The notes: generated from the letters alone by a model not told the origin. A stretch of DNA of 46,580 nucleotides from Olivibacter sitiensis DSM 17696 (GCF_000427965.1 NZ_ATZA01000047.1:1-46580); one strand, 5' to 3'; counted from the first letter of the stretch, positions 35,132-43,829 are shown. Made by a program: numbers and translations.

Positions 35132-36574
35132 ATGAATGATAAGCAATTAAGCAATTTGTCCAGAAGAAGATTTCTAAAAGGTGCCGGCCTTGCCGCTACT
35201 GGTTTCATGATTGTGCCCCGCCATGTACTAGGCGGTGTAGGTTACGTGGCGCCAAGTGACAAGTTGCAGGTAGCAGGTATAGGCGTGGGCGGAAAGGGAT
35301 CTAGTGATATCAATAGCTTTTACGAAAGTGGTAAAGCTGATATTGCCTATCTGTGTGATGTGGACGACAGGCGGGCCGCAGGCTCGGTGGCCAAGTTTCC
35401 CAAGGCCAAATATTACAAGGATTACCGTGAGATGCTCGATAAGGAGCATAAGCATATAGATGCCGTTTCGGTATCAGGGCCAGATCATAACCACGCCCTT
35501 CATGCTTTGGCAGCCATGCAATTGGGTAAGCACGTATATGTCCAAAAACCGTTAACCCATGATATATGGGAAGCTCGTGTGCTCACGGACGCGGCCAAGA
35601 AATATCAAGTGGTTACACAAATGGGCAATCAGGGTGCTTCCAATGACGGTCCCCGTCTGGCGAGAGAGTGGTTTGATGCGGGAGTGATAGGTGACGTGCA
35701 TACCGTCTATTGCTGGACAGACAGACCCGTTTGGCCACAGGGAATTCCTTGGCCATCGCAAAAGGCGGATATACCAAAAGAATTGGATTGGGATCTATGG
35801 TTAGGAACTGCTCCCTATAAGGATTACATAGATAAATTAGTGCCTTTCAATTGGCGAGGATGGTGGGACTACGGTACCGGTGCGTTGGGAGATATGGGCT
35901 GCCATTTGTTGGAAGTGCCTTTTAGCGTACTTGGCCTAAACTACGTACAGGATGTGCAAGCCAGTGTGGGCTCCGTGTATGTGGATGAGTTCAAGAGAGG
36001 CTATTTCCCCGAAAGCTGCCCACCTTCGTCCCATGCGACAATGACTTTTCCAAAAACGCCTAAAACGGAAGGGCCCGTAACCTTGCACTGGATGGATGGT
36101 GGCATACAGCCGGAAAGACCAGAGGAGCTAGGTGCAAATGAGGTCTTTGGTGATGGCGGCAATGGTACTTTACTCGTGGGAACAAAAGGGAAAATAATGC
36201 TTGGTACTTATGGTGAAAATGCCAGATTGCTACCTACCTCGCTCACGGAGCAAACCAAAGTACCCCAAAAATTCGAACGGGTACCAGGGCAAGCTGGGGG
36301 GCATTATGCACAATGGGTAGAAGCCTGTTTGGCGGGGTATGGCAAAAAAGATGTCAGTTCGCCTTTTGAGATTGCAGGTCCGCTTACCGAGGCGCTGTTA
36401 ATGGCCAACCTGGCAATTCGAGGTGCAGATATGAATGTCAATGACGAATATCCCGGCAGGAATATCAAATTGCTGTGGGACAACAAAAACATGAAAGTGA
36501 CCAACTTTGACCTGGTCAATCAGTTTGTAAAGCGCCAATATCGCAACGGCTGGGAAATAAATAACGCCCTGTGA
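35132..36574 (+). CDS. Tat-exported Gfo/Idh/MocA-family oxidoreductase
   Basis: A 480-residue protein with a twin-arginine signal (NLSRRRFLKGAGLAATGF, 8-25). The Rossmann nucleotide-binding motif is VAGIGVGGKGSSD (48-59). The family's EKP motif appears as VQKPLTHD (Lys139), and CHLLEVPF with surrounding Asp and His lies in the C-terminal alpha/beta domain. Periplasmic members of this family interconvert sugar hydroxyl and keto groups with tightly bound NAD. It lies between the GMC catalytic subunit and its small subunit, with gaps of 31 and 50 bases, so it should act in the same pathway. Confidence 0.9.
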   Translation: MNDKQLSNLSRRRFLKGAGLAATGFMIVPRHVLGGVGYVAPSDKLQVAGIGVGGKGSSDINSFYESGKADIAYLCDVDDRRAAGSVAKFPKAKYYKDYREMLDKEHKHIDAVSVSGPDHNHALHALAAMQLGKHVYVQKPLTHDIWEARVLTDAAKKYQVVTQMGNQGASNDGPRLAREWFDAGVIGDVHTVYCWTDRPVWPQGIPWPSQKADIPKELDWDLWLGTAPYKDYIDKLVPFNWRGWWDYGTGALGDMGCHLLEVPFSVLGLNYVQDVQASVGSVYVDEFKRGYFPESCPPSSHATMTFPKTPKTEGPVTLHWMDGGIQPERPEELGANEVFGDGGNGTLLVGTKGKIMLGTYGENARLLPTSLTEQTKVPQKFERVPGQAGGHYAQWVEACLAGYGKKDVSSPFEIAGPLTEALLMANLAIRGADMNVNDEYPGRNIKLLWDNKNMKVTNFDLVNQFVKRQYRNGWEINNAL

Positions 36575-36624
36575 TAATGCGCGCATTTAGCTTTTTTTAT
36601 TTTTTTAATTTTTACTTTACCAAT

Positions 36625-37194
36625 ATGAATAGAAGAGAAGCACTGAATCGCGTAGCTTGGTTGATGGGAGGAGCAGTGATAGGGGCGAATTTGTTTTTGG
36701 AAGGTTGCACGAAAAAGGCATCCAAAGAGGTCGAAAGTTTATTTGAACCCGATAGAATCGATTTTCTGGGCGATATAGCTGAAACTATATTGCCGCAGAC
36801 TAAAACTCCGGGAGCCAAGGAGGCGGGTGTAGGAGAGTTTATCCCGATAATGGTAAGGGACTGTTACACCGAAGCCGATCAAAAAGTGTTCATGGAAGGC
36901 CTTATCGACGTGGACGAAAGAGCAAAAAAGGATTTTGATGCTCCATTTCAAGAGCTTACAGCCGAACAACGCACCGCACTTCTAAATACCCTTGATAAGG
37001 AATCAAAGGAATACAATGCAAACAAGAAAGAGGAGGAACCCAAACACTATTTCAGCATGATCAAAGAACTGACCTTATTGGGTTTCTTCACGAGCGAGCA
37101 AGGCGCTACTATAGCGATGCGCTATGTACTCATCCCAGGCAAGTATGATGGTAATGTGCCTTATAAAAAAGGTGATAAGGCTTGGGCCACCTAA
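36625..37194 (+). CDS. Gluconate 2-dehydrogenase subunit 3-family Tat lipoprotein
   Basis: The frame is open from GTG 36571, but ATG 36625 gives MNRREALNRVAWLMGGAVIG with an Arg pair at 3-4 and a lipobox FLEGC (Cys28), so it is preferred (189 residues). The mature part (FLGDIAETILPQTKTPGAKEAGVGEF) is the subunit-3 domain that binds GMC-type dehydrogenases and carries them through the Tat pathway. The gene completes a GMC plus small-subunit pair. It probably anchors the enzyme at a membrane, with electrons passing to a cytochrome or quinone not encoded here. Confidence 0.88.
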   Translation: MNRREALNRVAWLMGGAVIGANLFLEGCTKKASKEVESLFEPDRIDFLGDIAETILPQTKTPGAKEAGVGEFIPIMVRDCYTEADQKVFMEGLIDVDERAKKDFDAPFQELTAEQRTALLNTLDKESKEYNANKKEEEPKHYFSMIKELTLLGFFTSEQGATIAMRYVLIPGKYDGNVPYKKGDKAWAT

Positions 37195-37242
37195 AAAAAA
37201 TATCCAATAGCTGTTTCTAGGGCATATCTATGATCTGCTTTT

Positions 37243-38277
37243 ATGGGAAACGAACTATTGGAGAATTCCTTGCTATGCTATTACAGTGATAGCAAAAAAG
37301 GATGGAAACGATTGAAAAAGGGAAGGGGGTATTCCTATTTAGATGAGAAGGAAGCCCCCATTAAAGATGCCAATCAACTGCAGAGGATCAAAGCTTTGGT
37401 CATCCCTCCAGCTTGGTCCCGTGTTTGGATATGCCCCAAAGCCAATGGACACTTGCAAGCCACTGGCTATGATGATCGAGGACGCAAGCAATACATCTAC
37501 CATGAAGAATGGAACAAACTGAGGGGTGAGAGCAAGTTTCAACGGATGTATAGTTTTGGTAAGCAGTTGCCAAAGCTGAGGAAACAGATCAAGAAAGACC
37601 TCCGGCGTCATAAAGTAGACAAACACAAGGCCATCGCAATAGCGCTCGAAATAATGGAAGAGACCCTGATAAGGGCGGGAAACATTCATTACAGGGAAAC
37701 AAACGGAAGCTACGGACTCACCACGCTGTACCGTAAGCAGCTTAAATTGAAGAAGGGCCTAGCCACATTTGACTTTCGGGGTAAAAAAGGGGTGCAGCAC
37801 CATATCGAGGTTGACAATGCCCGTTTGGTGAAGCATCTGGCGAAGATGACCGAAATTCCCGGTCAGGAGCTTTTTTCCTATTACGATGCCGAGGGCAATA
37901 CCTATGCTGTGGGCTCAGGAGACTTAAATAGTTATATACAAGATGTCGTAGGCGATATCTATACCACAAAGGATTACAGAACTTGGTGTGGCACTGTCTG
38001 GGCGTTTCGTTATTTGGCTTCCCTGGAAGCATTTGAGCATAAAAATGCATGCAAGCGTAACATCAACGCATGCTTGGACTATGTGGCCAAAAAGCTCGGC
38101 AATACTCGTGCAGTATGTCGAAGTTATTACGTGCATAAAGCATTGATCGATGCTTACGAGAATGGAAAGTTAAACTCGTTTCTAAAAGCCCATAGCCGTG
38201 AAAGAAGCAAAGCGCCCGAAACACTGCAGGCAGAGCGCTATGTGCTTAGATTCTTGAAAAATCATACCTTTGCCTAA
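37243..38277 (+). CDS. Type IB DNA topoisomerase
   Basis: A 344-residue poxvirus-like bacterial topoisomerase IB that relaxes supercoils through a 3'-phosphotyrosyl intermediate. N-terminal IPPAWSRVWICP and HLQATGYDDRGRKQYIYHEEW are the DNA-binding domain. Catalytic residues are Arg144 (LIRAGN), Lys in FRGKKG (about 181), Arg246 (KDYRTWCGT) and Tyr296 in CRSYYVHKA. The usual Pro after VH is Lys here. It ends one base before the methyltransferase ATG, so the two genes are translationally coupled. Confidence 0.93.
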   Translation: MGNELLENSLLCYYSDSKKGWKRLKKGRGYSYLDEKEAPIKDANQLQRIKALVIPPAWSRVWICPKANGHLQATGYDDRGRKQYIYHEEWNKLRGESKFQRMYSFGKQLPKLRKQIKKDLRRHKVDKHKAIAIALEIMEETLIRAGNIHYRETNGSYGLTTLYRKQLKLKKGLATFDFRGKKGVQHHIEVDNARLVKHLAKMTEIPGQELFSYYDAEGNTYAVGSGDLNSYIQDVVGDIYTTKDYRTWCGTVWAFRYLASLEAFEHKNACKRNINACLDYVAKKLGNTRAVCRSYYVHKALIDAYENGKLNSFLKAHSRERSKAPETLQAERYVLRFLKNHTFA

Positions 38278-38278
38278 G

Positions 38279-38989
38279 ATGTCGAGTCCATTTCAGTTTA
38301 AGCAGTTTGTGGTTCGTCAAGACGGGGCCACCATGAAAATCAATACCGACGGGGTGCTGCTGGCGGCTATGGCAGAAGTTGCAGAAGGCCCAGTACTGGA
38401 TGTGGGCACGGGTACAGGAGTCATTGCCATGATGCTTTCACAGCGTTTCCCCCATACCTTTGTCGATGCAATTGAACCCGATGCGGTAGCGTATCAGCTA
38501 GCCAAGCTTAATTTTGAACAAAGTCCTTTTTCCGGAAGATTGAGAGCGCATCAAACCTTGTTGGAAGATCATTACGTCATGGGCAATTACTACGGCCTTA
38601 TTGTTAGTAACCCACCCTATTTTATCCAATCATTGAAAAGTCCAAATGCAAGGAAATCCCTGGCAAGGCATGGAAGTCTACATTTTTTTGATCACCTATT
38701 TGAAAAAAGTGCCTTTGGCTTGCGCCAAGATGGTCGACTTTACCTTATCGTTCCCAGCTCGATGTCGCTTACGTTGTTGGAAATAGCATCTTTCCATGAC
38801 TTAAAAATGCTTCGTTCCATTGAAATTTGTTCGTTTTCAAGTAGCGGGCCCTTTCGTAATATATTGGTGTTCGGCAAAACAGGAGGCGACACAATCCAAG
38901 AAAAAACCACCTTTGTTATATATGAGCAAAGAGGGGTCTATACAAGCGCTTATAAATCGTTGTTAAAAGAATTTTTTATACATTTTTAA
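38279..38989 (+). CDS. trmN6: tRNA1(Val) (adenine37-N6)-methyltransferase
   Basis: ATG 38279 gives MSSPFQFKQFVVRQD, better than the upstream TTG at 38270 that overlaps the topoisomerase gene. 236 residues. The SAM-binding motif VLDVGTGTGVIAMML (39-53), IEPD (65-68) and catalytic NPPY (111-114) place it with YfiC/TrmN6 N6-adenine methyltransferases, which modify A37 of tRNA-Val. It is transcribed with topoisomerase IB. A weak hairpin with T-run follows the stop. Confidence 0.87.
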   Translation: MSSPFQFKQFVVRQDGATMKINTDGVLLAAMAEVAEGPVLDVGTGTGVIAMMLSQRFPHTFVDAIEPDAVAYQLAKLNFEQSPFSGRLRAHQTLLEDHYVMGNYYGLIVSNPPYFIQSLKSPNARKSLARHGSLHFFDHLFEKSAFGLRQDGRLYLIVPSSMSLTLLEIASFHDLKMLRSIEICSFSSSGPFRNILVFGKTGGDTIQEKTTFVIYEQRGVYTSAYKSLLKEFFIHF

Positions 38990-38995
38990 CAGAAT

Positions 38996-39012
38996 GCCAT
39001 AAATGGCTTTTT
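38996..39012 (+). terminator. Weak terminator after trmN6
   Basis: GCCAT-AA-ATGGC followed by five T residues, seven bases past the stop codon. The stem is short and its loop tight. Confidence 0.4.
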
Positions 39013-39062
39013 CAGCCAAACTTTTGCGGTATTGAATTGTATTATTGTGGAGTATGGGGGCG

Positions 39063-39097
39063 AACATCAAAAATTTACATAGTCAATTTTTGATGTT
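39063..39097. repeat. Perfect 13-bp inverted repeat upstream of the DUF2892 gene
   Basis: AACATCAAAAATT (39063-39075) pairs with AATTTTTGATGTT (39085-39097) around a 9-base loop. It lies 62 bases before the DUF2892 ATG. It could be a leader hairpin, operator or A/T-rich terminator for the preceding genes. Confidence 0.5.
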
Positions 39098-39159
39098 AAA
39101 GTCCAGCGGAGTGATTGGACAATGTTCTTAAATTTAAAAATTTTACTTTTTAATTTGTC

Positions 39160-39414
39160 ATGAGTAAATACGAAAACGAAGAAATCATAGAGATAGAAGA
39201 AATAGAACCCATTTCGAACCTGGCATTTTCAGAAAGATTAATATGCCTTGGCACGGGAGCTTATATTGTGTTTACAGGAGCAAGGAAACTTTTCAAGAAG
39301 CCATTGTCGGCCTTGACAGAAGTAGCGTTGGGAGGAGCCTTATTGTATAGGGGAGCAGCGGGTTATTGTCCGATAAAGGGATGCGCTGAAAAAAAAATCA
39401 ATGGTTCTGATTAA
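39160..39414 (+). CDS. Small DUF2892 (YgaP-type) membrane protein
   Basis: 84 residues: an acidic N-terminus (ENEEIIEIEEIEP), then NLAFSERLICLGTGAYIVFTGA and a second hydrophobic hairpin (LTEVALGGALLYRGAAGYCP), the standard two-helix DUF2892 pattern. A short charged tail with CAEKK follows. Function is unknown; the domain also occurs fused to rhodaneses. Inner-membrane location is inferred from hydrophobicity. Confidence 0.75.
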   Translation: MSKYENEEIIEIEEIEPISNLAFSERLICLGTGAYIVFTGARKLFKKPLSALTEVALGGALLYRGAAGYCPIKGCAEKKINGSD

Positions 39415-39474
39415 CGCCAGCCTATATTTTTCAAAAGCATAATGCAAGTCTAGGATTAACTGATTTATTCCGTG

Positions 39475-39482
39475 TATATTTG
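39475..39482 (+). promoter_or_regulatory. Putative -7 element for the membrane protein gene
   Basis: TATATTTG matches TAnnTTTG exactly, 37 bases before the ATG at 39520. No clear -33 TTG. Confidence 0.4.
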
Positions 39483-39519
39483 CTTTGTTCAAAAATAAGG
39501 TGTTGGGCAATACGTATAC

Positions 39520-40326
39520 ATGATTCAATTTTTAAGGGAAAGTACCTTTGCCGTACATGATGTGGTAAAAAGGTCCTGGTTTGTGCTGAGAGATCACTAT
39601 TTCTCCATATTGGGTCTTTTTTTCGTCATGTTTGTGGTATTCAATGCTTCCGGCCTTCTAGCTTCCTATTTTAGCGAGGACCTAAGCTTAGGCTTTCGTG
39701 TATGTATTCCTTTGCTTTTTATTTTGCTTTACTGCGGCATTCAGCTCACGCTTTTCAAATACCTTATTCATGTAATAGATCATGATCTAGATAGGGAAAG
39801 TATATTCAATACCTTGCCGACACCTACAGAAATGCTTTATTTTTTTATTGCGTTGATCGCCATATTTGTAAGCTGCGTTTTGTTGGCCGGAATAACTATC
39901 GCCATTCTCACTCCTTTAGTGATTCTCCTGATTAGGACCTTTGGGATGCCAAAGGAAATGGCATTCAATTTAGGGAATGGTTTTGGACTTTTGTTGTCTC
40001 TCGCCATGCTCATCCGGATGTCTTTCTACCCATTTTTTATATTAGACAAGAAAGAAAAGCCATTTAGGTCCATTAGGCTTAGTTTTGCTCTTACAAAGGG
40101 CAATTTTATGAAATTATTGGTATTTTTGTTTCTTTATAGCATTTGGAGCTTGTTGTCTTTGTACTTCAGTTATTTGGGATTTGTGAAGATAGTAACTGTT
40201 TTGAGTTTTGTAAATTCTTTTTTTGTGGTACCTTTTACCAGCGTGCTGGTAGCCGTGGCTTATAGAAAAATGACTTTGCACTACAAGGGAGATGATGACC
40301 CTGGTATTATGGAAAACATTATATGA
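39520..40326 (+). CDS. Polytopic membrane protein of unknown function
   Basis: 268 residues with about six hydrophobic segments (for example YFSILGLFFVMFVVFNASGL, MLYFFIALIAIFVSCVLLAG, LLVFLFLYSIWSLLSLY). I do not recognise a family signature. The mid-region SFYPFFILDKKEKPFRSIRLSFALTKGNF, shortened here to FYPFFILDKK and RLSFALTKGNF, resembles the repeated membrane-domain style of glycerophosphodiester-type or DUF975-like proteins, but that is only an impression. dxr follows after 41 bases and may be co-transcribed, which does not by itself indicate function. Confidence 0.6.
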   Translation: MIQFLRESTFAVHDVVKRSWFVLRDHYFSILGLFFVMFVVFNASGLLASYFSEDLSLGFRVCIPLLFILLYCGIQLTLFKYLIHVIDHDLDRESIFNTLPTPTEMLYFFIALIAIFVSCVLLAGITIAILTPLVILLIRTFGMPKEMAFNLGNGFGLLLSLAMLIRMSFYPFFILDKKEKPFRSIRLSFALTKGNFMKLLVFLFLYSIWSLLSLYFSYLGFVKIVTVLSFVNSFFVVPFTSVLVAVAYRKMTLHYKGDDDPGIMENII

Positions 40327-40367
40327 ATACTATCCTTTCCTCGATGGTGTATCGGATAGGGTAGAAA

Positions 40368-41567
40368 ATGTATCAAGTGACAAAAAGAAGAATTGCTATA
40401 CTTGGGTCTACTGGCAGTATAGGAACCCAAGCACTAGAAGTAATAGATGCGCAACGCGAGTGTTTTGACGTCAATGTGCTTACTGCCGCTACGAATGCCG
40501 ATCTCTTGATTGAGCAGGCTAAACGCTACATGCCTCAAGTGGTTGTTATCGCGAAAGACAGCCTGTACGCCTATGTGAAAAAGCAATTGGACGCTTGGCC
40601 TATTCAGGTATTGGCGGGCTGTGCCGCCATGGAAGAAGTGGTGCTGAGGGACGATGTCGATATGGTACTCACGGCGGTGGTTGGGTTTTCCGGTCTAAAG
40701 CCTACTATTGCTGCGATTAGTGCAGGCAAGGACATAGCGCTAGCCAATAAGGAAACCTTGGTGGTAGCGGGTGAGCTCATAATGAGGCTGGCCCGTAAGC
40801 ACGGCACCCGAATACTACCGGTAGATTCAGAGCATTCGGCCATATTTCAGTGTCTGTCTGGAGAAAAAGGAAATCCCATAGAGAAAATTATTCTGACGGC
40901 TTCTGGCGGTCCCTTTAGGGGAAAAGACCCCTTGTTCTTATCGTCGGTGACCAAGCGCGAGGCACTCAAGCACCCCAATTGGTCAATGGGTGATAAGATT
41001 ACGATCGACAGTGCCTCGCTGATGAATAAAGGGCTGGAGGTGATAGAGGCAAAGTGGCTGTTCGACCTGGATGCAGATCAGATAGATGTAGTAGTGCATC
41101 CACAATCTGTTGTGCATTCTTTGGTACAGTTCGAGGATGGTTCCATCAAGGCACAATTGGGGCTGCCAGATATGAAAATCCCCATCCAGTATGCGCTTTC
41201 CTATCCAGAGCGTTTAAAGAGTGATTTCAGGCGTTTTGACTTCAAGGGATTTCCGTCGTTGGGATTTGAGGAACCCGATAAGGCTTCTTTTCGAAACCTC
41301 GATCTGGCATATCGGGCGATGAATTTAGGAGGTAATATTCCCTGTGCCCTCAATGCTGCTAACGAAATAGTTGTGGCAGCATTTTTGAAAGACCAAATCG
41401 GTTTCTTGGAAATGAGCGATGTGATAGAAGAGGTGATGGCCAAAGCTGCTTTTGTGGAACAGCCTAAACTAGAAGATTATCTGAGCACCGACCAGTGGGC
41501 TAGGGAATGGGCCACCAAACTTGTAACAAAAAATAAAATACTACATCAAACAGAAAAAAACGGATGA
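40368..41567 (+). CDS. dxr: 1-deoxy-D-xylulose-5-phosphate reductoisomerase
   Basis: A 399-residue DXR, converting DXP to 2-C-methyl-D-erythritol 4-phosphate in the MEP isoprenoid pathway. NADPH motif ILGSTGSIGTQAL (11-23), LANKETLVVAG, metal and substrate motifs LPVDSEHSAIFQCL, LTASGGPFRG, SMGDKITIDSASLMNKGLEVIEAKWLF (here SMGDKITIDSAS and MNKGLEVIEA) and HPQSVVHSLV are all present. The start could be the GTG four codons downstream. Its stop overlaps the rseP start (ATGA), a common pairing in bacteria. Confidence 0.97.
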   Translation: MYQVTKRRIAILGSTGSIGTQALEVIDAQRECFDVNVLTAATNADLLIEQAKRYMPQVVVIAKDSLYAYVKKQLDAWPIQVLAGCAAMEEVVLRDDVDMVLTAVVGFSGLKPTIAAISAGKDIALANKETLVVAGELIMRLARKHGTRILPVDSEHSAIFQCLSGEKGNPIEKIILTASGGPFRGKDPLFLSSVTKREALKHPNWSMGDKITIDSASLMNKGLEVIEAKWLFDLDADQIDVVVHPQSVVHSLVQFEDGSIKAQLGLPDMKIPIQYALSYPERLKSDFRRFDFKGFPSLGFEEPDKASFRNLDLAYRAMNLGGNIPCALNAANEIVVAAFLKDQIGFLEMSDVIEEVMAKAAFVEQPKLEDYLSTDQWAREWATKLVTKNKILHQTEKNG

Positions 41568-42895
41568 GTGGATTGATTATGGCAGCCCAGATGTTGTTGG
41601 GTTTGTCGATATTAGTGATTTTGCATGAACTGGGACACTTTTTGGCAGCACGAGCCTTCGGCATCAAGGTAGAAAAGTTTTATCTTTTTTTTGATGCTTG
41701 GGGTATTAAGCTGTTTAAGTTCAAATACAAAGACTGTGAATATGGTATCGGGTGGCTACCGTTGGGTGGCTACGTGAAAATTGCCGGTATGATTGATGAA
41801 TCGATGGATACCGAGCAGCTGAAAGCAGAGCCTCAGCCTTACGAGTTCCGGTCAAAGCCTGCCTGGCAAAAGCTTATTGTCATGTTGGCAGGAATTTTTG
41901 TCAATATCGTACTCGGTATTTTCATCTTTTGGATGTTGACCTTTAAGTATGGAGAAACTTATGTCTCTAATGACAAGTTGATCTACGGTATTAGCCCGGG
42001 AAAAGTAGGTGAATCAATTGGATTGGAAACAGGAGACAGGATTACCGCTATAGATGGTGTTCCCGTGGTGCGTTATGATGAAATAGTCAGTCCAAAGGTA
42101 TTGATGGGCAACGCGGTGCTGACGGTAAAAAGGGGAAATGAAACAAAGGAGATACAGGTGCCAAGCGATATCATGAACGATGTTTCGGAGTATGGTGTTT
42201 CCGAATTTGTTCAACCGCGCATCCATGTGGGCAAGATAGGGCAAGTCGTAAGTGGAAGTGAAGCTGAGCGCATAGGCTTGCATGATGGCGATGAAATTTT
42301 ATCGCTTAATAATAAACCTGTGAGGTTTTACGTGGATCTGTCTACCGTGTTGAGAGACAACGTAGGGAAAGAGCTGCCTTTGGTAGTTCAGCGGCAAGAT
42401 GGTGAGGTAGATACCTTGCAGGCAAAGGTACCGGAAAATGCCATGCTAGGCTTTCAATATTCTGGTAGTCCTTACGAGATTGTCAAATATGGCTTCTTTG
42501 AATCCCTTCCTATAGGAGCTTCCAAGGCTTGGTCGGCATTGGCCGATAATGCGAAAGGGCTAGGCAAGATTGCCACAGGACAGGTGAAAGCGACCAAAGC
42601 GCTCTCGGGACCCGTAGGCATCGCGCGTATGTTTGGGGCGGAGGTAGATTGGTATAAGTTTTGGACTTTGGTAGGCTTGCTGTCTATGGTACTAGCCTTG
42701 ATGAATTTATTGCCGATACCTGCGCTGGATGGTGGACACGCTATGTTTTTGCTCATAGAGATGATCAAGGGAAAACCTCTAAGTGATAAGTTTATGGAGA
42801 GGGCACAGTTGGTCGGTTTCATTATCGTGGTATTTTTGATGGTATTTGCCTTGGGCAATGATATCATGAAAGTAGTAGGAGGTAAACTGCCATAA
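41564..42895 (+). CDS. rseP: RIP site-2 zinc metalloprotease RseP
   Basis: A 443-residue intramembrane protease. HELGH (21-25) in the first membrane helix holds the zinc ligands and catalytic Glu22; the third ligand Asp is in LLPIPALDGGHAMF near the C-terminus. Two PDZ domains lie between (about 130-205 with ISPGKVGESIGLETGDRI; about 220-300 with VVSGSEAERIGLHDGDEIL). It cleaves membrane-bound anti-sigma factors and signal-peptide remnants. It overlaps dxr by four bases, implying coupled translation. Confidence 0.96.
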   Translation: MSGLIMAAQMLLGLSILVILHELGHFLAARAFGIKVEKFYLFFDAWGIKLFKFKYKDCEYGIGWLPLGGYVKIAGMIDESMDTEQLKAEPQPYEFRSKPAWQKLIVMLAGIFVNIVLGIFIFWMLTFKYGETYVSNDKLIYGISPGKVGESIGLETGDRITAIDGVPVVRYDEIVSPKVLMGNAVLTVKRGNETKEIQVPSDIMNDVSEYGVSEFVQPRIHVGKIGQVVSGSEAERIGLHDGDEILSLNNKPVRFYVDLSTVLRDNVGKELPLVVQRQDGEVDTLQAKVPENAMLGFQYSGSPYEIVKYGFFESLPIGASKAWSALADNAKGLGKIATGQVKATKALSGPVGIARMFGAEVDWYKFWTLVGLLSMVLALMNLLPIPALDGGHAMFLLIEMIKGKPLSDKFMERAQLVGFIIVVFLMVFALGNDIMKVVGGKLP

Positions 42896-42985
42896 TTTAA
42901 GTTAAGCGTTCTTTTGGGGACAAATTGATTGTCAATACCTTAAAAAGATAGTTTTTATCCCTGAAGGTTTTTGAGCAAAAAAGTT

Positions 42986-43015
42986 TTGCAGATATCGTAT
43001 AAGTCTCTATATTTG
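42986..43015 (+). promoter_or_regulatory. Promoter of tRNA-Leu
   Basis: TTG at 42986-42988, a 19-base spacer, then TATATTTG at 43008-43015: exact consensus, 20 bases before the tRNA 5' end. Confidence 0.65.
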
Positions 43016-43035
43016 CACACCGCAAACAAGGGAAT

Positions 43036-43115
43036 GCCCAGGTGGCGGAATTGGTAGACGCGCTAGTCTCAAACACTAGTGGGAAACCGTGCCGGTTCGA
43101 TCCCGGCCCTGGGTA
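43036..43115 (+). tRNA. tRNA-Leu, anticodon CAA
   Basis: A complete cloverleaf. Acceptor GCCCAGG (43036-43042) pairs with CCTGGGT (43108-43114), with A73 at 43115. D-arm GCG/CGC, anticodon stem CTAGT/ACTAG with loop CTCAAAC, so anticodon CAA at 43070-43072 (reads UUG). A class II variable arm of about 11 bases (43080-43090) and T-arm GCCGG-TTCGATC-CCGGC follow. CCA is not encoded. It marks the start of the accessory island. Confidence 0.95.
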
Positions 43116-43128
43116 CGAAAATCATAGA

Positions 43129-43168
43129 CCGTATATCCAACATATGTTGGATATACGGTTTTTTATTT
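43129..43168 (+). terminator. Terminator of tRNA-Leu
   Basis: A perfect 30-base palindrome (43129-43158, arms CCGTATATCCAA/TTGGATATACGG) followed by TTTTTTATTT. It begins 13 bases after the tRNA. A diverged copy with the same pairing recurs at 45406-45435. Confidence 0.9.
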
Positions 43169-43173
43169 AAGCA

Positions 43174-43530
43174 CTAATATTCCTGCACCAACACATCTGT
43201 CGGTATCTGCATCGCCTCATGAAGCCTGCGTATCATATTGATGGAAAGCTTGCGTTTGCGGTTTAATATTTCGCTTACACGACCCTTGAAGCCAATAATC
43301 TCCGCTAGGTCTTTGTTGGAGTAATTCATTTGCTCCATACGGAACTTGATGGCCTCAATGGGATCGGGCAGATCAATGGGGAAATACATGCGCTCGTAAT
43401 TGTCGATAAGTACGCCCAGCACTTCCAACTCATCCCCCTTCGGTGTCCCCGGCTTGGCATCAAAAATAACCTCCAACCTTTCCATGGCGGTTTGGTAATC
43501 CTGTTCTGTTTTAATGGGTTTAATCTCCAT
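43174..43530 (-). CDS. higA: HigA-type antitoxin, XRE-family HTH
   Basis: 118 residues. The N-terminal MEIKPIKTEQDYQTAMERLE segment is typical of HigA-like antitoxins; the HTH lies in NYSNKDLAEIIGFKGRVSEILNRKRKLS (about 70-97, e.g. LAEIIGFKGRVSEILN). It binds HigB and represses the operon. It follows higB after five bases on the same strand, the toxin-first order typical of higBA. Likely autoregulation through the TTCCCA/TGGGAA palindrome upstream of higB. Confidence 0.9.
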   Translation of the reverse strand: MEIKPIKTEQDYQTAMERLEVIFDAKPGTPKGDELEVLGVLIDNYERMYFPIDLPDPIEAIKFRMEQMNYSNKDLAEIIGFKGRVSEILNRKRKLSINMIRRLHEAMQIPTDVLVQEY

Positions 43531-43535
43531 ATCCC

Positions 43536-43829
43536 TTATACTTTGGTTGCATCTATTTTATCGTACTCCGCGTGGGTTCCTATAAAGCGTACCCAAACGG
43601 CTCCGTACTCATAGTTAATTTTGACAATTAAGCGGTATGTATTCCCTTTGATATTAAATACAACTCTGTTGTCAGTCAGTATGCTTGCACTTGGATATTC
43701 CGCCTTTATTTCATTAGGCGTACGCCAGTTGCTCCTTTCCGCTTCCTGATACCATGATTTCAAAGCCTGTTCGCTGTCAGCATGCCGCTGCCAAAAATCC
43801 TTTAGCGTACTTCTTGAAAAGATCCTCAT
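43536..43829 (-). CDS. higB: HigB-type mRNA interferase toxin
   Basis: The ATG at 43829 starts MRIFSRSTLKDFWQRHADS, preferred over a TTG three codons upstream. 97 residues of the HigB family (RelE-like fold): LKSWYQEAERSNWRTPNEIK, VVFNIKGNTYRLIVKINY and VWVRFIGTHAEYDKID, the last carrying the conserved GTHAEYD end. It would cleave mRNA on the ribosome when not bound by HigA. Its first 34 codons plus upstream DNA are duplicated at 46101-46264. Confidence 0.92.
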   Translation of the reverse strand: MRIFSRSTLKDFWQRHADSEQALKSWYQEAERSNWRTPNEIKAEYPSASILTDNRVVFNIKGNTYRLIVKINYEYGAVWVRFIGTHAEYDKIDATKV

